Shown here: piece by piece, positions 57,029-64,000 of the stretch | How the letters are laid out: each line of letters opens with the position of its first letter | How positions within the stretch are numbered: position 1 is the stretch's first letter | NCBI RefSeq assembly: GCF_022530855.2 | Contig: NZ_CP099567.1 | Span: 558,001 to 622,000 of the forward strand | Source: Candidatus Vondammii sp. HM_W22 | GTDB lineage: Bacteria > Pseudomonadota > Gammaproteobacteria > Chromatiales > Chromatiaceae | DNA length: 64,000 bases | Direction: 5' to 3' | Made by a program: the position numbers and the translations under genes | The notes under the pieces: generated by a model | Seen by the model: the letters and a program-made list of their open reading frames with translations, nothing else | Database searches by the model: none | Told to the model about the DNA's origin: nothing

Positions 57029-57935
57029 CTGCCTGGCGTTACTGAAAACCATATCCAACGATTCAATTGACCTGATAGCCACCGACCCTCCCTACTACAA
57101 GGTGAGAACTGATAGCTGGGACAGACAATGGAAGAACAAAGGGGAATTTTCCCACTGGCTGGATCAGGTTCTGGCGGAATATCAGCGAGTGCTGAAACCC
57201 ACTGGTAGCCTCTATATATTCTGTGGGCCGTATCTCGCCTCCGAGACTGAGATATTGGTGGACACACATTTCCGGGTGCTGAACCATATCGTTTGGCGGA
57301 AGCCCCGCGGGCGGCATCTGGGACTCAACAAGGAATCTCTAACGAAGTATTGTTCCCAAACCGAGCGCATCATATTTGCGGAAAGCCGGAAGCGACAACC
57401 ATTTCACTACGAACCAATTCGTAGCCATCTGGTCGATACCCTCAAAGAAGCAGGGATTACGAATAAACAGATAAATTTGGCTACAGATACACAAATGAGT
57501 GGTCACTGGACTAGCCGGTCACAGTTCAGCCTCCCCGCTGAAAAGCACTATGATACTCTCAGGCGAATTGCCCCTAAACTGAAGCCCTGGCGGCAACTAC
57601 GCTCCGAATATATGGCAATCAGGGTAGGACCTCGCCGGAGGGGCCGTTTCTTCGCCGTTACCAAGCATGTACTGTTCACTGATGTGTGGGATTTTCCATC
57701 TGTTCAGTCTTACCCGGGCAAGCACTCTTGTGAGAAGCCGGTAGCTCTAATGCGCCACATAGTAGAGACTAGCAGTAAACCCGGCGCATTGGTGCTCGAC
57801 GGTTTTGCAGGTAGCGCAACCACTGCCATTGCAGCTCACCAATTAGACCGCAAGTTTATCGGTAGTGAGATGAGCGAGACTGAATTTAACCATGCCGTGG
57901 ATCGGCTGACTGAATGTTTGACTAGCAGGCTTTAA
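56988..57935 (+). CDS. DNA methyltransferase, amino-group type (DPPY), in the mom position
   Basis: 315 residues, intact. The catalytic DPPY is near residue 33 (SIDLIATDPPYYKVRTD) and the AdoMet-binding LDGFAGSATTAIAA comes near the C-terminus (about 268), giving the beta-class order. GKHSCEKPVALMRHIVE precedes it, as in N6-adenine or N4-cytosine enzymes. The DPPY motif fits N6-adenine best. Start ATG 56988 with AAAGG 9 bases upstream. No restriction partner nearby, so anti-restriction self-modification is inferred. It is the least damaged late gene of the prophage. Confidence 0.92.
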   Translation: MEFNHNNIKLIKTDCLALLKTISNDSIDLIATDPPYYKVRTDSWDRQWKNKGEFSHWLDQVLAEYQRVLKPTGSLYIFCGPYLASETEILVDTHFRVLNHIVWRKPRGRHLGLNKESLTKYCSQTERIIFAESRKRQPFHYEPIRSHLVDTLKEAGITNKQINLATDTQMSGHWTSRSQFSLPAEKHYDTLRRIAPKLKPWRQLRSEYMAIRVGPRRRGRFFAVTKHVLFTDVWDFPSVQSYPGKHSCEKPVALMRHIVETSSKPGALVLDGFAGSATTAIAAHQLDRKFIGSEMSETEFNHAVDRLTECLTSRL

Positions 57936-57965
57936 AATCACTTTGAGATAAAATAATGCTTATCG

Positions 57966-58206
57966 CTAATTGACTGGGGGTCTATCGCAAAATGAACGGC
58001 GCGCTACAAATACGGTGGCAGACCCCGCCGCCACCACGCGGCCGTGGGGGGGGGCAGACGGCGCAGCCATGAGCGGCGAAGGCATCGCCCACCCTGACGA
58101 CAGGCTGGCCGTTGATGAAAACATTGGAACTCCCTTCTATCGCGCTGCTTGAGGGAAAGCAGCCGTGACCAGAGCCGGTATCGCCTTTACGGGTTACTTT
58201 TGGCAT
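57966..58206 (-). pseudogene. Second PAAR-domain protein, frameshifted at a nine-G run
   Basis: Minus strand. MPKVTRKGDTGSGHGCFPSS, then NVFINGQPVVRVGDAFAAHG and CAVCPPPP form a PAAR repeat. In the +strand G9 run at 58046-58054 the frame shifts; the correct ending HGRVVAAGSATVFVARR and a stop at 57966 are in the next frame. About 80 residues when joined. Ribosome site AAGGAG 7 bases before the ATG. It faces away from the tail genes, so it is a separate unit at the prophage edge. Confidence 0.78.
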
Positions 58207-58386
58207 GGTGATTCTCCTTTATCAATTGACCTGCCGGACTGGGGCTTGTGCCCCGTGTCGCTTGCCCGGACAGCGCGTCTTTCAGGGTGAGAAAAAAGAA
58301 TAAAAGTCTCGTACTTTAATGTCTAGCTGTTTTTAAGGGGTTTTGAATTTTGTTCAGGTAAATTCTGCTCATGGAGGGTGCTCTCG

Positions 58387-59148
58387 TCACGGCTGTCCCA
58401 TCGCTTCATCAACCAGCTCTATCCAATGCTTTACAGGCATCTCCGACTTGGTATCCAGGTACAGTTGGCAGCCGATATTGGCGGTGGCAATGACATCCGG
58501 CTTGCCTTGCTGCAATGACTCCAGTTTGTTGTCCAGCAGACGGCCGGATAGATTGGGTTGGAGTGTCGAGTAGGTGCCTGCCGATCCACAGCAGAGATGG
58601 GGGTCTGTCACTCCGGTGAAGTTGAACCCCAGTTTTCCAAGAATCGATTCGACAACCCCATTCAGCTGTTGTCCGTGTTGCAGGGTGCGGGGGGATTGAA
58701 AGGCGACTTTAATCTCCCGGCTGTCAACCTTCAGCGGTGTCAGGTCTTCAGCGGTCAGAATCTCTGAAAGGTCCTTTGCCAGGGATGAGACCCGTTCGGC
58801 CTTTGTTGCGTAATCCGAGTCATTTTTTAGCCGCTTTCCATACTCTTTCACCCCGCTGGCGGAGGTGAGGATTGTCTCTGCTCCTGCTTCGATACCCCGC
58901 CACTAGGCGGCGATATTCCGCCGCATATGATCCAACCCCTCGCTGTGGGCGGAGAGATGGTGGCTGACCGCTCCGCAACAGCCCTGTTTTGGCGAACTGA
59001 TAAGAGAGATGCCCAGCCGGTCCAGCACCCGGGCGGAGGCGGCATTGGTATTTGGTGTGGCGCTGGATTGGGCGCAGCCCTCCAGTATCAGCATGGTGCG
59101 TGGATGGGATGTGGCCCGGGTGGTGGCTGGAAGCGCTGACTCGCGCGA
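58387..59148 (-). pseudogene. glcF: Glycolate oxidase iron-sulfur subunit GlcF, C-terminal part only
   Basis: Remaining part begins about TTRATSHPRTM and LILEGCAQSSATPNTNAASA, then CCGAVSHHLSAHSEGL, a TAG in place of the Trp codon (58904, N-I-A-A-stop-W-R-G), SASGVKEYGKRLKNDS, and the intact end HLCCGSAGTYSTLQPNL to ANIGCQLYL. The N-terminal half with both 4Fe-4S clusters (about 170 residues) is deleted, and the piece is fused to GlcE. Its TAG and a missing Cys in SASG (SGC expected) show real decay. Confidence 0.85.
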
Positions 59149-59882
59149 TCGCCATTGCGAAACAGTGTCGCCTGGCCATCAGCCTGCCGGGCGATATCCC
59201 AAATGGTCTCTGGCGCTGCATTACTGATTAGCCAGCGTTGGGCTACGCCACACTCGACGAGCTGTCTGCCGGGGATTGATATTGGTGCTGTACCCGGGGG
59301 CAGGGAGAGTCGCCAGAGTAGTTCTTCCGCTGAGAAGAACGGGTGGCTCTGCTCGCGGATGCTTTCCCAATAACCGACACTATTCTCTATAACGTCACCA
59401 CCTGTCTTTCTCTTTTCGGCCGCCACGCCTTTGGGCGTACCTGAGAGCCGAAAGTGGAGTTGGTTGCCGTCACAACAGGCCGCAGAGAGCGGCAGGGGTG
59501 TGCCTGCCCAGCGGTTCATCGTTGCAATGGCTTGTTCCTGTGAGCACTCCATGGAGAGGGTGATCTCTGCTGCCGGGACGGGCAGTATCTTTAGGCTGAT
59601 ATCCAAAATCTCGACACGTCATAGCCGGCGACATTTTTTATCACTTCGCCGCCAAAGCGGTGCCGGGGGCCTGAAAAGCCGCAGGCAATGGTGCCGCCCA
59701 GGGTGGCGCTGTCACCAAAATGGGGCGGCTCGAAAGGAAGCATCTGGCTCTGTTCCGACAGGGCCGACTCTATGATCTTAAGCGTGGTTTCGGCACGGGC
59801 CGTCAATACCAGCTCTTTTGGCTGGTAACTGATAATGCCGCTATGGGGTGCGATGGAAAGCTCACTGCCGCTTTCTCCACCG
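59149..59882 (-). pseudogene. glcE: Glycolate oxidase FAD subunit GlcE, internally deleted
   Basis: Visible pieces in order: LSIAPHSGIISYQPKELVLT, then MLPFEPPHFGDSATLGGTIA and CGFSGPR. A jump (about 25 residues missing) leads to RFGGEVIKNVAGYDVSR. A second gap (about 10 residues) and a frame change lead to DISLKILPVPAAEITL, and on to ETIWDIARQADGQATLFRNG. The first about 35 and last about 25 residues are also gone. It is joined on one side to GlcD and on the other to GlcF. Confidence 0.82.
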
Positions 59883-60597
59883 GCCAGCATCACCTGAGCT
59901 CGCTCCGGACTGGGAAGCAGCTTTACCAGAATCTCCACAACGATCCCCAGCATTCCTTCAGAGCCGGTCATCAGCGCCAGCAGGTCATAGCCGGGGGAGT
60001 CCAGGGCCTGACTGCCGATGGTGAGCAGTTCGCCTTCTGCGGTCACCATTTTGAGTTGCAGGATATTATGTACGGTGAGACCGTACTTCAGACAGTGTAC
60101 GCCACCGGCATTCTCCGCTACATTGCCGCCGATGGTGCAGGCAATCTGTGAGGAGGGGTCGGGGCGTAGTAGAGGCCATCAGCTGCCACCACCTAAGAGA
60201 TCGCTAAATTACGTACACCGGGCTGGACCAGAGCGGTGCGGTTGGCGGTGTCGATATCGAGAATCTTGTTGAATTTTGCCAGGCTCAGCAATACTCTGTC
60301 GGCCAGCGGCAGTGCGCCGCCGGAGAGACTCGTGGCAGTGCATCGTGCCACCACCGGTATTTTCCGTTTGTGACAGAGCTGCATTATCTGCTGTACCTGC
60401 TCCACGCTGTCCGGCAGTACCGCCACCAGGGGCATTTGGCGGTAGGCGGGGAGGCCGTCGCACTCATAGGGACGAAGCGCTTCTGTTTCATGGATCACCC
60501 GATCGCTGGGAAGGAGCTGTTTCAGGGCGAAAACAAGGCTGGCTTTAGCTGCGGGATCAGGCGGATTGTTGCCACTCATATTGTTATTTATCTCCAC
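59883..60597 (-). pseudogene. glcD: Glycolate oxidase FAD subunit GlcD, N-terminal half only
   Basis: RPYECDGLPAYRQMPLVAVL, then a damaged FAD loop (VVARCTATSLSGGALPL, where GAGT is usual), GVRNLAIS and a TAG at about 60192. After a frame change DPSSQIACTIGGNVAENAGG and VHCLKYGLTVHN, then LLALMTGSEGMLGIVVEILV to the junction with GlcE near residue 265. The second half, including EHGIG, is missing. With glcE and glcF it shows that the glycolate oxidase operon is dead. The PAAR gene and prophage edge lie downstream. Confidence 0.85.
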
Positions 60598-60636
60598 TTG
60601 TTACCGGCGCCTTTGTTACGGTCGCTTTTCCGTGCT

Positions 60637-61611
60637 CTATTCGTTTCTCCTGGTTTGAAAACGTGCTAGCCAGGATTTAACAAGAAAGTATGCAATAGAG
60701 TCTTTTCTCGGCAGATGAAATTTACCTTTCCCATCACCCCGCGGGGTAAAATTCCGGATCTCTTCCACCGTGAACCAGCGGGCATCCTCAAGCTCATCCT
60801 GGTCAAGCGTTATGATTGTAGACTCCGCCTGAGCAGAGAAGCCTAACATGATTGACGAGGGGAAGGGCCAGGGTTGAGATGCCAGATAAACCACGTTCTT
60901 TACCGGTATTCCCGCCTCTTCATAAACTTCTCTGGCAACGGCTTCTTCCAGGCTTTCGCCCGGATCGACATAACCCGCCAGTGTCGAATAGATACCTTTG
61001 GGCCACTCTTTTTGACGCCCAAGCAAGCAGAGGGGAGGCTCTCCATTGGACGGCAGATGCTCGACGATCATAATTACGGCAGGATCGGTGCGGGGGTAGG
61101 TCTCTTTGTTGCAGGCACTATTGCTGCAGCGTAAGGCATGACCTCCATTTTGGCTGGTGGTGGCACTACCGCATTTTCCGCAAAACCGGTTGTGTCTGTG
61201 CCAATAGAGCATCTCTCTGGCATAGGCCAGCAGTGTCGCCTCCTGCGCCTCCATTAAAAGCCCTAAATGACGCAGATCGGTGAATCTGTGCTCTTCTGCC
61301 AGGCTAGCGGCTTGAATTTCGTCATGGTCGGATAGATCCACTGCAAACAGTGGCCTCTCGCCATCCAGCCCGAGAAAGACCGTATTGGAAGCTGCCTCCA
61401 GAATTCTGTCTGCGGATGAGATGGTGCAGAGAACCGCTTTGGGATAGGGGGCGGTATGCTTCGAGTCGGACACCAGATTGCAATTGCGCCAGACAGGCAC
61501 TATCAGCGCATCACCACGGGTGAGCTGGTCGGCCACCCAGTTGGGATCTTTGCGTAATCCGCTGGCCCGGTTGAGGTGTCCACCGGCATAACTTAAATGA
61601 TTTTCTGCCAT
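60637..61611 (-). CDS. nudC: NAD+ diphosphatase / RNA decapping Nudix hydrolase
   Basis: 324 residues. The zinc ribbon is CGKCG...CSNSAC (about 143-165). The Nudix box is GYVDPGESLEEAVAREVYEE followed by AGI near 215-238. SQPWPFPSSIMLGF near 252 is the NADH-diphosphatase signature. It cleaves NAD(H) to NMN and AMP and removes NAD caps from RNA. The frame is intact, in contrast to its glc neighbours. Confidence 0.95.
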   Translation of the reverse strand: MAENHLSYAGGHLNRASGLRKDPNWVADQLTRGDALIVPVWRNCNLVSDSKHTAPYPKAVLCTISSADRILEAASNTVFLGLDGERPLFAVDLSDHDEIQAASLAEEHRFTDLRHLGLLMEAQEATLLAYAREMLYWHRHNRFCGKCGSATTSQNGGHALRCSNSACNKETYPRTDPAVIMIVEHLPSNGEPPLCLLGRQKEWPKGIYSTLAGYVDPGESLEEAVAREVYEEAGIPVKNVVYLASQPWPFPSSIMLGFSAQAESTIITLDQDELEDARWFTVEEIRNFTPRGDGKGKFHLPRKDSIAYFLVKSWLARFQTRRNE

Positions 61612-61649
61612 GGTTATCCTGTCTGTTGTGTTTCTACACGCGCCATAAA

Positions 61650-62861
61650 CTATTTGCCTGTCTGAAAATCTGGCCAGTTTAATTTCATCTCTGCAATAGC
61701 TCTTACCCTCTGTCGTGTAATCATGGCTGGAAGCTTTGATTTATCTTCGGTTTGCCGGGCCAGTGATGCAGCATCAACCGCAGTCGCAGCTTTACAGGTG
61801 GCACGAAAAAAATCAGCTTGTGGATAGGGTTGATGTTCGAATCCTTCGCGTCCTGCTGAATCGGCTTTACAAGCCAGCAGAAACTGTTCCAGACGTTCCG
61901 GGCGTTTTAGTGCGCCCAGCGCTATAAGTATCTTAAGCAGGGTTCCTGGCTTAAGCTCCGGTGCCTTGTGGCAGTTTGTATGGTTTTCGGCGACCAACCG
62001 GGCGAGGTCACGAAAACGGTTGGGAATACGCAACCGCTGGCAGATCGCCTTGACCAGCTTTGCGCTGCGCTTCTCATGGCCGATGTGGCGGGGCCATTTT
62101 TCCGGAGGTGTAGTACCTTTGCCGATATCATGCAATAAAGCGGCAAAGCGTACCTCGGGATCACTGCTCAACAGGCAGGCCTGGTCCAGTACCATCAGGG
62201 TATGCAGGCCGGTGTCGATTTCAGGGTGGTGGACTTCAGGCTGAGGCACGCCAAACAGTCTGTCCAGTTCCGGCAGTATGCATTTCAGGGCATGGCAATC
62301 TCGGAGGGCTTCAAAGAAACGCCTCGGATTCGGCCCATCAAGAGCGCGGGATAGTTCTGACCAGACGCGTTCCGGTATAAGAGATTTCAGGCGATCATCG
62401 GCAACCATCTGTTGAATCAGTGCAACAGTCTCATCAGCGATGCGAAATCCCCGGTCGGCATAGCGTGCGGCAAACCGTGCCAGGCGTAAGATTCTTATAG
62501 GGTCTTCAGAAAAAGAGGGGGTGTGGCGCAGCAGGCGCTGTTCCAGGTCTCGCTGACCGGATAAAGGGTCAATCAGTTCGCCATCTGGGTCTATTGCCAT
62601 GGCATTAATGGTCAGGTCCCGATGTGTCAGGTCTGTCTCAATCTGCGCCTGCTCATCTGCCGGAAGTGGGTTGTATCTTGGCAGTGCATATTCTTCTGAG
62701 GTTTCAGGATGCAGGAAAACCGGAAATTCCCGGCCAACCTGGCGATAGCCAAGATCCAGCAGATCCTGGGCTGAGGCGCCGGTGACCAGCCAGTCCCGTT
62801 CATGGACCGGCAGGCCCAGGAGCCGGTCTCTTACTGCACCGCCTACCAGATAAGTTTTCAT
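61650..62861 (-). CDS. cca: CCA tRNA nucleotidyltransferase
   Basis: 403 residues, the E. coli-type enzyme with C-terminal HD domain. LVGGAVRDRLLGLPVHERDW at 5-24 holds the nucleotidyltransferase glycines and catalytic acid pair; RDLTINAMAID near 80 and DPIRILRLARFAARY near 120 are template-site motifs. The HD domain has LLHDIGKGTTP near 240. Adds or repairs CCA ends. Intact. Confidence 0.96.
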   Translation of the reverse strand: MKTYLVGGAVRDRLLGLPVHERDWLVTGASAQDLLDLGYRQVGREFPVFLHPETSEEYALPRYNPLPADEQAQIETDLTHRDLTINAMAIDPDGELIDPLSGQRDLEQRLLRHTPSFSEDPIRILRLARFAARYADRGFRIADETVALIQQMVADDRLKSLIPERVWSELSRALDGPNPRRFFEALRDCHALKCILPELDRLFGVPQPEVHHPEIDTGLHTLMVLDQACLLSSDPEVRFAALLHDIGKGTTPPEKWPRHIGHEKRSAKLVKAICQRLRIPNRFRDLARLVAENHTNCHKAPELKPGTLLKILIALGALKRPERLEQFLLACKADSAGREGFEHQPYPQADFFRATCKAATAVDAASLARQTEDKSKLPAMITRQRVRAIAEMKLNWPDFQTGK

Positions 62862-62929
62862 CTGTATGATGCTAACCTGAAAAGATGAGATAAAACTATT
62901 GTTGTTTATTGAATATCCGGTACCTTTTC

Positions 62930-63387
62930 ATGATGGATTATCGTCCCTCTCTGTTATTGGTTGTGCTCTCCTTTGAGTGGTTGCAGCACGGTCGGTTATT
63001 ACGCCCAATCTATTGGTGGTCATCTTGATCTGATGGGGCGAAGTCGTCCCATCGATCAATTGCTGGATGATTCGGCCACGCCAGACAGGTTGAGACAGCG
63101 GCTGCAACGGGTGAGTGAGATGCGAGCGTTCGCATCAGAGCAACTGAAGCTGCCGGATAATGCGAGTTATCGGAGTTACGCTGATCTGGAACGGGACGCT
63201 GTGGTCTGGAGCGTTGTGGCGACGCCTGAGTTTTCAATGGGTCCCTTTTTTTAAACGGTTGCTGCAACAGGCTGGGGGTGATATGACCGCTTTCTATCTT
63301 GCCTGTGAACGTCTTGGGGCGCTGCCAGAGAGACAGCGCCATGCAAAAATTGAGAGGCTGTTGGAGACGATCAAAAAAGGGAGCTAA
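62930..63387 (+). pseudogene. Predicted aminopeptidase (lipoprotein), large internal deletion
   Basis: Begins at adjacent ATGs (62930/62933). An early frameshift near 62968 splits the lipoprotein signal, then SGCSTVGYYAQSIGGHLDLM and GRSRPIDQLLDD, LPDNASYRSYADLERDAVVW and SVVATPEFS follow. Instead of the expected EPRTWCFP block and HELAHQ metal site, the sequence jumps near 63245 to the C-terminal tail FKRLLQQAGGDMTAFYLACE to a stop at 63387. About 200 residues, including the catalytic site, are deleted. Confidence 0.75.
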
Positions 63388-64000
63388 GTCAACTGCCGCA
63401 GTTGTAGATAACGGTTTCGCTCGGATTTTCCTGCCAGATAAAATGGCACGATGGTATCTATATCGGTTGGCTCAATGCCCAGTTCGCCCAGACCATTATT
63501 ACTGCATACGCTGTCAACCTGCAGGGAGAGATAGTTGTCATAAGAGAAGGGCTTGCCAGGGAACAAGCCTAAGGCCCGTGCCTGAAGCCGGGAAAAGCCA
63601 TCGCTCAATCCAATCACGCGTTTATTAAGCTCCAGGGTATCAGCGGTGTATTGGACCAGCTCCCGTAAGGAGAATGTCCGCGGACCGCAAAGCTCATAAT
63701 GTTTTCCCCATGTGACCTTGTCATCCAATGACAGTGCAAATGCCTGCACTACATCACCCACATAGACCGGTGCGAAGCGAGCGGCGGGGCAGGCCAGTGG
63801 AAAGGGGCCGGGGATGGACTGGAGCAGCGAAGCGAAGCGGTTAAAGAAGCTGTCGTCATGGCCGAATATCACACTTGGACGAAAACTGGTGACGCGGATC
63901 TGCGGTTGCCCCAGCGTGTGAGTACGGTTCTCCGCTTTACCTTTGGTTTTCAGATACTGACTCGGGCCGTTCGACTCGCTCGCATTCAGGGCGCTCATGT
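63384..64000 (-). CDS. NDUFA9-like NAD-dependent epimerase/dehydratase, C-terminal part
   Basis: The visible 205 residues lack the N-terminal Rossmann glycine motif, which lies beyond the right edge. MSALNASESNGPSQYLKTKG contains the YxxxK active-site pair; then RVTSFRPSVIFGHDDSFFNR, FAPVYVGDVVQAFALSL and YELCGPRTFSLRELV are typical of complex-I NDUFA9-like short-chain proteins. The reading may continue beyond 63998; the Met there is internal to the family alignment. Overlaps the aminopeptidase remnant by 4 bases tail to tail. Confidence 0.88.
   Translation of the reverse strand, partial: MSALNASESNGPSQYLKTKGKAENRTHTLGQPQIRVTSFRPSVIFGHDDSFFNRFASLLQSIPGPFPLACPAARFAPVYVGDVVQAFALSLDDKVTWGKHYELCGPRTFSLRELVQYTADTLELNKRVIGLSDGFSRLQARALGLFPGKPFSYDNYLSLQVDSVCSNNGLGELGIEPTDIDTIVPFYLAGKSERNRYLQLRQLT

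Larger units (their letters stand above)
40833..58300 (+). mobile_element. Mu-like transposable prophage, defective; right limit approximate
   Basis: The left end is set where IS256 copy B breaks off (the sequence from 40833 begins TGTGAAGAGAC, and Mu-type ends begin with TG). Gene order follows Mu: repressor facing ner, transposase A, target-choice ATPase B, small early genes, then tape measure, N, P, gp45, gp46, gp47, gp48, tail fibre, com and a modification gene. Missing between 48.6 kb neighbours: late activators, lysis, terminase, portal, protease, capsid, sheath and tube. The right end is not recognisable, and no IS256 right half follows. The right limit is placed between the PAAR gene and glcF. 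Confidence 0.85.

Noticed and set aside
40833-58300. Prophage reinterpreted as a tailocin (contractile bacteriocin)
   Set aside because: Sheath and tube genes are missing, and P, gp45 and the tape measure are broken. A functional contractile particle cannot be built.
58300-58386. Right end of the prophage at TTTAATGTCT (58317-58326)
   Set aside because: It shares only a short string with the inverted left end (AAATGTCTCTTCACA), so the match may be chance. The right limit was left approximate.

Overview
The window looks like a gammaproteobacterial chromosome, probably of the sulfur-oxidiser or symbiont type (Chromatiales/Thiotrichales-like). The evidence is gene content and order: rplU-rpmA-obgE-proB, murJ-ribF-ileS-lspA, birA-coaX-SPOR, ybbA/tesA, rpsT with a TTG start, and amt, ispB and nadC of gammaproteobacterial character. 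The species assignment is inference; no rRNA is present.

Layout. (1) 1-5.2 kb: the start of polB, an FtsX-type ABC permease broken by two frameshifts, its ATPase ybbA, and divergent tesA. (2) 5.4-12 kb: a DUF2889 gene, a dead ISL3-family element, birA, coaX, a SPOR-domain gene, tRNA-Thr, a STAS-domain remnant, ychF and tRNA-Met. (3) 12-16.5 kb: a dead IS256-family copy and an IS1595-family remnant, then amt, tRNA-Pro and ispB. (4) 16.7-25.8 kb: rplU, rpmA, obgE, proB, an unknown gene, rpsT, a Spy/CpxP-like periplasmic protein, a PepSY-flavodoxin-reductase fusion and a CpxRA-like two-component pair. (5) 25.9-39.8 kb: murJ behind a structured leader, ribF, ileS, lspA, a minus-strand operon (two DUF1538 proteins, PII-like, CBS, ampD), a MITE-like element, a broken DUF1631 gene carrying heptamer repeats, FKBP and nadC. 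(6) 39.9-58.3 kb: an IS630 remnant, interrupted by an IS256 copy, interrupted in turn by a Mu-like prophage. (7) 58.4-64 kb: a heavily deleted glcD-glcE-glcF remnant, nudC, cca, an aminopeptidase remnant and the end of an NDUFA9-like epimerase gene.

The prophage keeps the Mu plan at both ends: an S24 repressor facing ner, MuA, MuB and early genes on the left; tape measure, N, P, gp45-gp48, tail fibre, and a Com-like zinc finger overlapping a DNA methyltransferase on the right. A deletion fuses an early HNH gene straight to the tape-measure gene, so all lysis, capsid, packaging and tail sheath/tube genes are gone. It cannot be a complete virus.

Two kinds of damage run through the window. Single-base frameshifts, many in homopolymers, affect about a dozen genes and could partly be sequencing error. 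Internal deletions and in-frame stops (glc locus, aminopeptidase, DUF1631, insertion sequences, phage gene P) look like real decay. Many unrelated genes are intact, so this is a genome with active pseudogene formation, an imperfect assembly, or both.
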